Assembly: GCA_027924645.1 (NCBI GenBank) | Contig: BSBN01000187.1 | Location: forward strand, 14,216,001 to 14,280,000 | DNA length: 64,000 bases | Direction: 5' to 3' | Source of the DNA: Cunninghamia lanceolata | Taxonomy: Eukaryota; Streptophyta; Pinopsida; Cupressales; Cupressaceae | In this document: positions 57,744-64,000 of the stretch, piece after piece | How positions within the stretch are numbered: the stretch's first letter is position 1 | How the letters are laid out: each line of letters opens with the position of its first letter | The notes under the pieces: generated by a model | Told to the model about the DNA's origin: nothing | Seen by the model: only the letters and a program-made list of their open reading frames with translations | The model's database searches: none | Position numbers and translations under genes: made by a program

Positions 57744-57854
57744 GTAAAGAGTCTAAGGAAATGATAGGATGATACTTGGCATTAGAATAAAGAGTATTCA
57801 GAATGCTCTAAATGATGGAAGTGATATGTACAAATTCTATCTATCATGGCCCAA

Positions 57855-57859
57855 AGTTA
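57855..57859. repeat. Presumed target duplication, left copy (AGTTA)
   Basis: Five bases before the LTR of the inserted copia copy. The right copy is beyond the window, so this is only positional. Confidence 0.4.
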
Positions 57860-59110
57860 TGTTGCAAGTATGAGGATAACCAGTGTTGTCATTGATGTCA
57901 ACATACTCATATTGCATTAATGAGAAGGATTGGATGAGTTGTGTGCTGAGGATATTGAGGAAATTAGTCTCAATCAGGAACAGTGAAGAAGAATGATGAC
58001 ATTAAGGTAAAAGTCCAAGATAAGATGGAGATCAGAGGATGCGGTTTAAAGGGTTTGTAAATATGAGTCTTGAGATGCTCCAGTCAAGATTTCAGAGGTC
58101 CACATGAAGATCTAAAGAAGTTATAGTCACTCAAGTAGAACTAGTTTCGGTAGGTGTTCAGTGGTGACAGACTGTCACAGATTGGTCCGGTGAGATCCAG
58201 AATTGCATTATCTCATTCTGCGGATTGGAGAGAGTGTTGAAGAAGTCTGTGTGAGGTGACAACCAGATTTTTTCATAGTTTAGAGGTCCAGAAGCACCTT
58301 TTTCTTTATGACAGTAATGACAGACTATGTTCTTGAAGTTCCGGATGAAGAAGAGAAGAATTCTAGTAAGCTGATAAAGTGCGGATGTTCTTGATGACTC
58401 AAGAAAGGCTTTGGTGATCTTTGGATCGTGTACAATTCCTATTGGTGGTCCGCATTGAAGTTAGAGTTTACATTTGAAGAATAACCACGGATATTGGTGT
58501 TCTTCTTGAAACTGGCCGACCAGATGTATTACACAACTTGCGAATGATCTTGTAGGTGTTCGCCAACTTAGATGATTGTTCCTAAGTCGATGCCTTGTAT
58601 AAATAAGGGATTGTGAATTCATTTTGGTGTGTGTCTTGGTGCGGATAAGTGTGGCATAGCGAAGAGAAGTGCGAAAGGCAGAGCAAAAGTTTTTGGGCTT
58701 AAATGGAACTAATCCAGGTATGGAAAAGATGTCAATCTCTAGTTCAAGTTTGTAATACTTGTTACTTTGTAGATAGTGTGTCTCTTGAAGGCAGTGTGCC
58801 TCTTGTGAGCAGTGTGCTCGGGTAGTGAGCCCTAATTGGCATGTGCCATCTATTTTCCTTATTCTTCTAACAGAGAATAATCCTTGGGTTAATCACCCTG
58901 TGGTTTTTCCCTTGACCAGGTTTTCCACGTCAAAATCTTGGTGTCTCATGTGTTGATGTGTACCTGCTCTGGTGTTTATGCTTTATGCTTTTATGAGTAA
59001 TTAGTTGATATGCTATCAAATAACAAAGAGGATTTAAGTGTTTGAATTAAAAGCAAGTTTTTGTACAACTGATTCACCCCCCCTCTTAGTTGTGTGCCCT
59101 AGATCTAACA
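57860..59110 (+). repeat. 5' LTR of the plus-strand copia element
   Basis: 1251 bp, TGTTGCAAGTATGAGG to AGATCTAACA. TATA box TATAAATA at 58598-58605 lies in GTATAAATAAGGG, the same place as in the minus-strand copy. Confidence 0.93.
58598..58605 (+). promoter_or_regulatory. TATA box in the copia 5' LTR
   Basis: TATAAATA, conserved in the sister element at 26619-26626. Transcription start not determined. Confidence 0.6.
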
Positions 59111-59112
59111 AT

Positions 59113-59124
59113 TGGTATCAAAGC
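59113..59124 (+). promoter_or_regulatory. Primer-binding site (plus-strand copia)
   Basis: TGGTATCAAAGC, one transition from the standard initiator tRNA-Met complement, two bases after the LTR. Confidence 0.88.
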
Positions 59125-59167
59125 CAAGTTCCTCTAAAAGAAGCTTAACCACTTGAGGAGATCTAGG

Positions 59168-60150
59168 ATGTCGTCATACAAAAAGGATAGTCCAAAGTTT
59201 GATGGAACCAACTTCTCTCTTTGGAAAGGTCACATGAAATGTCACTTGGAGTGTATGGGAAAAGCATACTTGTCCATGGTCACAAAAGCATATGTACCTC
59301 CACAAGGTGGTCCAACAACTCTAAATGAAATCACAGATGCTGAAAACAATCTGTGGACCAAAGAGGCTCTTCTAAGCACATTAACTGACTCAGAGCTCTC
59401 AAATGTTGTTGACCTACCAACTGCTTATGAGATCTGGATTAAACTGGAACTTCTACATGAAGGAGATGAGTATGTTAAGAGTGCAAGGTTGCAGAGTCTT
59501 AAAGGGAAATTTGAAAGACTGAAGATGAGAGATGATGAAAATATTACTACTTTTATGCCAAGAGTAAATGAGCTGGTGTGTGGAATTAGGAATGCTGGTG
59601 GAGTTTTGGATGAAAATGAGATTGTTGGCAAAATTCTCAGATCCCTTCCTGCTGCCTACAAAATCAAGGTTGCTGCCATTGATGAATTCAGAGCCCATAC
59701 AACTGTCACAAGAGACCAATTGACTAGCAAACTGGCTGCATTTGAAATAACTGAGTTTGGAGATGATCCCCCCAAGACTGAATTTGCATTCAAAGCCAGT
59801 GCCTCTGTGAAAGGTAAACAAAGTTTTGATCCGGGAGAAAACTCTTCAAGGAAGTTGTCATGGTATGATCAAGCAAGAAAGTAGAAGAAGCAAAAACAAC
59901 TTAACTTGAAGCCCTCATTGCAAAGAGACTTCCAAGAGGATCTAGTAAGTATGAAGGAAAATTACCCTTTAAGTGCTTCAACTGCAATAAGATTGGTCAT
60001 TTTGCCTCAAGATGTCTAGAAAGATCTACAAGGTCAAATTCTAATAGACAAAGGTTCCAAAAGAATTGTTATTATGTTCATGAAGAAGATGATAATGAAG
60101 GAGTAACAGATGATGAATCAGAGATAGGAAACAAATCCAGAAATGAATGG
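59168..60150 (+). pseudogene. Copia Gag
   Basis: ATG 59168 starts MSSYKKDSPKFDGTNFSLWK; the frame upstream to 59153 lacks ATG. The UBN2-type domain is complete: WTKEALLSTLTDSELSNVVD, YEIWIKLELLHEGDEYVK, KGKFERLKMRDDENITTFM and RSLPAAYKIKVAAIDEFRAH. At 59882-59884 a TAG follows WYDQARK, and a short deletion relative to the minus-strand copy shifts the frame. After it come CFNCNKIGHFASRC (standard CX2CX4HX4C) and an acidic tail DDNEGVTDDESEIGN leading into protease. Confidence 0.9.
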
Positions 60151-61161
60151 GTGTTTATTGCCATCAAGGAAGAAGATCCAATATCCTCTGAATCTGTCAA
60201 TCGTAAGGTTGTAGAAAGAGCTTTAGCTGCCCAAGTTGAAGAGAAGGATGATTGGGTTATTGACAGTGGATGCTCTCATCATATGACAGGTGACAAGAAC
60301 AAGTTCTTAGATTTGGAAAGGTATGAAGGAGGAGTGGTAAAGTTTGGTGATAATTTTGCTAGCAGAATCAGAGGAAGAGGAACTATTTCTTTTAATGGAA
60401 GAAACAAAACTGATAATGTGTTGTATGTTGAAGGTTTGAAGCACAATCTTCTTAGTGTTGGACAATTGGTGGACAAAGGCTATGATCTCTGATTCAAGGA
60501 TGGAAAATGCAAAATCTCTGAAACATCTAGAACAGAGATTGCATCCGGTACTCAAACTAAAGGTAATATCTTCCACTTGGTTGGTTTTGGTAAAAGTTGT
60601 CTGTTTGTTCAAGTTGATCAGAGTTGGTTATGGCATAGAAGGATGTATCATGTAAATTTTGATAACATCATCAAAATAAGCAATACTCAAGCTGTAAGAG
60701 ATCTTCCAAAATTGGTAAAACCTACAAATAGTTTGTGCAAAGAATGTTAGCTGGGTAAACAAAGCAGAGTCTCATTCAAAAGAAAGGATCAATCCTTTAC
60801 CAGATTATTGGAATTAGTTCATACCGATCTATGTGGTCTAACAAGAATTAAGAGTATGCAAGGTGATAGATATTTCATGTTACTGATTGATGACCATTCT
60901 TGGATGATGTGGGTTACCTTTCTAAAAGAGAAATCAGAAGCTTTTGAGAAGTTCAAAATCTTCAAGGCTATGGTAGAGAATCAAACTAGATTAAAATTGA
61001 AATGTCTGAGGTCTGATAGAGGTGGTGAATTCACATCCGGTGAATTCATAGATTTTTGTGAGAAGCATGGTATAAAGAGGTAGTTATCTGCTCCTAGGAC
61101 TCCACAGTAGAATGGAGTAGTAGAGAGAAAGAACCGGACCATCCAGGAAGCATCGAGGACA
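60151..61161 (+). pseudogene. Copia protease and integrase core
   Basis: Protease: DDWVIDSGCSHHMTGDKNKF. Then GAG-pre-integrase NLLSVGQLVDKGYDL, TGA at about 60490 (Arg position). Zinc finger WLWHRRMYHVNF, where Tyr stands for the usual Cys next to the His, and CKEC followed by TAG. Integrase: [64 protein letters not shown]. The frame is constant from 60151, so only stops, not shifts, break this section. Confidence 0.9.
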
Positions 61162-62484
61162 ATGATGATGGAAGCAAATGTTCCCCAGATGTTTTGGAGA
61201 GAAGCTGTCAGCACTGCAGTCTATACTCTCAATCGAGTGCAAATCAGAAGCAATACCGATAAGACTCCTTATGAACATTGGTTTGGTATCACTCCTACTG
61301 TGAGATATTTCAAAGTATTTGGTAGCAAATGTTACATTAAAAGAGATGAAGATCTAGGAAAGTTTGATGCTAAAAGTGATGAAGGAATTTTCTTGGGTTA
61401 CTCCACTCAAAGGAAAGCATATCGGTGTTACAATAAGAGACTGAGAAAGATGATAGAAAGTACAAATGTGAAGGTTGATGAAGGAATTGAGAAGCCCTCA
61501 AGGTTTTATGAATATGATGAAGATGATCAGAATGGTTCTCTGAATCAAGGAGCTCAATCCTCTTCTAAAAGTCTGAATCAGACTGATCTAGTAAATCAGG
61601 AAGAAGAGATAGGCCTGAATGAGCCTGATCAAGAAGCAGAAGTACAAGAAACTCCCAAAGTTCCAAGGTATGTAAGACTAAACCACTCTGAAGATCAAAT
61701 CATAGGTGACAAAAGCAAAGGTGTGCAAACTAGAAGGAAAATTGCTCAAAATTCAGATGAATGTTGTTTGATTTCAAAGATTGAACCTAAGACAATAAAT
61801 GAAGCCTGCAATGATGAAAATTGGACAAAAGCAATGGAGGAAGAGTTGATGCAAATTGAAAAAAATCACACTTGGGATCTTGTTTCTAGACCTAGAAACA
61901 AGAATGTGATTGGAACCAAATGGGTCTTCCGGAACAAACTAAATGAAGTTGGTGAAGTAATCATAAATAAAGCCAGATTAGTCTGCAAAGGCTACTCTCA
62001 AATAGAAGGGATTGATTTTGAAGAAACCTTTGCTCCGGTGGCAAGAATTGAAGCAGTCAGACTATTTCTTACATTTACTGCCTTTAAAGATTTCAAAGTG
62101 TATTACATGGATGTCAAATCTGCTTTCCTAAATGGTGACTTAGAAGAAGAAGTGTACATTGAACAATCGGATCGATTTCAGTTATCTGAGCATGGTGATA
62201 TGGTCTGTAAATTAAAGAAGGCATTGTATGGTCTAAAGCAAGCCCCAAGAGCATGGTATGAGAGGCTGGACAAACATCTTTTGAAGATTGGTTTCAACAA
62301 AGGTACTGCTGATAGCAACCTATATTTCAAAATTGATCATGAAAATATCTTGATTGTTGAAGTATTTGTTGATGATATCATCTTTGGAGGAAGAGACAGT
62401 ATGTGTAAAACCTTTGCAAATCAAATGAAAAGTGAGTTTGAAATGTCAATGCTTGGTGAAATGAATTTCTTCTTGGGTCTGTAA
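61162..62484 (+). pseudogene. Copia integrase C-terminus and reverse transcriptase
   Basis: Longest open stretch of the element, 440 codons. [17 protein letters not shown] and [18 protein letters not shown] are the integrase tail, followed by an acidic linker ([20 protein letters not shown]). RT contains [40 protein letters not shown] (motif-A Asp present, unlike the sister copy), [20 protein letters not shown] and [15 protein letters not shown] (Asp pair). It ends at TAA 62482-62484 after NFFLGL, with a TAG two codons later; the same frame then goes on. Confidence 0.92.
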
Positions 62485-63300
62485 ATTACTTAGACAAATA
62501 AAGGAATCTTTATCTCTCAGACTAAATATGTGAAAGAATTGTTGAGGAAATTTGGAATGAAAGATTCAAAGCCAATGAACACTCCTATGGCAACTGGATG
62601 TAAGTTGAGTAAAGATGATGACTCTCCTAAGACAGATCAGACCAAGTATAGATTAATGATTAGAGGATTATTGTATCTCACTCAGACTAGACCAGATATA
62701 ATGCAGGCTGTTGGTCTTGTGGTGAGATTCCAGGCTGATCCCACAGAATCTCATGTCATGGCAATCAAAAGAATTTTTAGGTACTTAAAAGGAACAATTG
62801 AGTATGGCCTATGGTATCCTAGAGATCATGATTTTTCTCTTCATGCATATACAGATGTAGATTAGGCAGGAGATGTGGATGATAGGAGAGTACAAGTGGA
62901 GGAGCATTCTTTTTGGGAAAAAGGTTGGTTTATTGGCTAAGCAAGAAACAAGAGGCAATATCCCTATCTACAACTAAAGCAGAATACATTGTAGCAGCAA
63001 GAAGTTGCACTCAACTTTTGTGGATGAAGCAGATACTAAGAGATATTCAAATAGAATATGAGGAGCCTATCACAATTTTCTGTGATAATTCTAGTGCAAT
63101 AAATATTTCTAAGAATCCGGTGTTGCATTCTAAGACCAAGCATATATCTATCAAATTTCACTTTCTGAGAGAGCAAGTGAACAAGGGTGAAGTCAGATTG
63201 GAGTATGTGCCCTCCAAGGATTAGCTTGCAGATATTTTTACTAAACCTCTTCCCAAGGACTCTTTTGAGTATCTCAGGGAGAAGTTAGGGGTCATGGCCC
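62485..63300 (+). pseudogene. Copia RT end and RNase H
   Basis: The frame continues [40 protein letters not shown], then DFSLHAYTDVD with TAG replacing Trp of the D-W-A-G-D box. A one-base deletion at about 62880 (in the DDRKSTSGG motif) shifts the frame to 62913-63224: [75 protein letters not shown] at 63222-63224 follows VPSKD, yet LADIFTKPLPKDSFEYLREK continues in frame. Confidence 0.9.
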
Positions 63301-63628
63301 CTCTGGTGATGAACTACGATGCACTGATGTGCATCAGTCTAGTGGATATCACAGTCTTATCTTGTCATCTAGATTGATGATGGGGAGATGCTACTCAAGG
63401 GGAGCAGCTGGTATGATTTTAATGTGTTAGAATTGTAAGTATGAGCCCTTTGCCATTGATGTCAAAGGGGGAGAGAAGACATGTGAAAAATAAGTGGTTG
63501 ATGATCAAAGGGGGAGCAGTAAAGGAAGACAAGACATGTGAAGAGTTGTTGCTGATAGGAGGATTTGTGACAGAAAGGAGAAGTTCTTGTCTTGATGGTT
63601 TTTCACATCATATGTTACCATTAATGAC

Positions 63629-63640
63629 AAAGGGGGAGAT
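63629..63640 (+). promoter_or_regulatory. Polypurine tract (plus-strand copia)
   Basis: AAAGGGGGAGAT directly before the 3' LTR; identical to the tract of the minus-strand element. Confidence 0.9.
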
Positions 63641-64000
63641 TGTTACAAGTATGAGGATAACCAGTGTTGTCATTGATGTCAACATACTCATATTGCATTA
63701 ATGAGAAGGATTGGATGAGCTGTGTGCTGAGGATATTGAGGAAATTAGTCTCAATCAGGAACATTGAAGAATAATGATGACATTAAGGTAAAAGTCCAAG
63801 ATAAGATGAAGATCAGAGGATGCGGTTTAAAGGGTTTGTAAATATGAGTCTTGAGATGCTCCAATCAAGATTTCAGAGGTCCACATGAAGATATCAAGAA
63901 GCTATGGTCGATCAAGTAGAACCGGTTCTGACAGGTGTTCAGTGGTGACAGAGTGTCACAGATTGGTCCGGTGAGATCCGAAATTGCATTATCTCATTCT
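63641..64000 (+). repeat. 3' LTR of the plus-strand copia element, first 360 bp
   Basis: Starts TGTTACAAGTATGAGG and aligns to 57860 onward until the window ends. It differs from the 5' LTR at about 5% of positions by eye. Confidence 0.92.

Larger units (their letters stand above)
51998..64000 (+). mobile_element. Copia-type element with an extra ORF, interrupted, partial
   Basis: LTR 51998-53103, an initiator-Met-type primer-binding site, a coiled-coil plus zinc-knuckle gag (53172-54268), then a ~975-codon unknown ORF (54811-57743). At 57860 another copia element is inserted, and the rest, including any pol and the 3' LTR, would lie beyond the window; the span given includes that inserted element. 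No protease or RT is seen before the interruption. The left flank is the PPR pseudogene; the presumed target duplication is TGGAC (51993-51997), unconfirmed. Confidence 0.75.
57860..64000 (+). mobile_element. Ty1/copia retrotransposon, second family member, 3' end cut by window
   Basis: 5' LTR 57860-59110, primer-binding site, gag, protease, integrase, RT, RNase H, purine tract and the first 360 bp of the 3' LTR. It is closely related to the minus-strand element at 26115-33390, with the same LTR start TGTTGCAAGTATG. Decay is lighter, but it has several stops and two frameshifts. The two LTR portions visible differ at about 18-20 of 360 positions by eye. Confidence 0.93.

Noticed and set aside
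1..64000. CRISPR array, tRNA, rRNA or operon-type features
   Set aside because: Spaced repeats here are satellites or LTR words without spacer regularity; TGGTATCAGAGC matches are primer-binding sites, not tRNA genes; the content is eukaryotic.

Overview
This is a nuclear plant window made almost entirely of decayed transposable elements. It shows no intact host gene, no tRNA or rRNA, and no bacterial feature. Plant retroelement families (chromovirus, Tat-like Ty3/gypsy, Ty1/copia) with LTRs of 0.9-2.5 kb, a tandemly duplicated PPR pseudogene, and an intron-containing transposase-like gene point to a large-genome land plant. A gymnosperm is my best guess, but this is inference and lineage searches would be needed to confirm it. 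Most in-frame stops are TAG or TGA where a relative, or the family consensus, has Gln (CAG), Arg (CGA) or Trp, and several Cys codons became Tyr. This is the C-to-T decay expected of heavily methylated DNA.

Layout, left to right. (1) 1-12702: a minus-strand Tat-like Ty3/gypsy element with gag on the right, then protease, an archaeal-type RNase H and the start of RT running off the left edge. It is split by a complete plus-strand chromovirus (2438-10818, two 1848-bp LTRs, perfect TTGGC target duplication). Its 5' LTR begins at 12703; the outer end is unresolved. (2) 12703-18474: LTR and anonymous sequence, including a degenerate array rich in TTGTATGT/ACATACAA words (14160-15230) and a 28-bp minisatellite. 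(3) 18475-23990: a broken transposase-like gene with at least one clear intron, interrupted by a minus-strand 2.2-kb retroposon (19160-21345) with a 10-bp target duplication. Removing the insert rejoins the reading frame. (4) 24210-42960: a satellite-like array with alternating ~350-bp and ~155-bp units that reverses orientation near 33550. A minus-strand copia element (26115-33390) and a gag-only, LARD-like element (33801-42294) are inserted in it. (5) 43097-44093 and 44715-47250: two minus-strand solo LTRs with target duplications. (6) 47256-50394: anonymous sequence. (7) 50395-51997: a PPR pseudogene with five tandem copies of one motif block. (8) 51998 to the right edge: a copia-type element (LTR, coiled-coil gag with four zinc knuckles, then a ~975-codon ORF of unknown function), interrupted at 57860 by a second copy of the copia family seen at 26115, whose 3' LTR is cut by the window end.

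Nothing here works as a pathway; the relationships are insertional. The nesting gives a relative order: the Tat element is older than the chromovirus in it (about 49 differences between its LTRs by eye, ~2.6%); the transposase gene is older than the retroposon; the satellite array is older than both elements in it; the PPR pseudogene is older than the copia-type element, which is older than the copia copy inside it. The most unusual items are the unexplained ~975-codon ORF, the inverted satellite with a reading frame conserved across units, the RNase H encoded upstream of RT, and two premature TAG codons shared by both copia copies.
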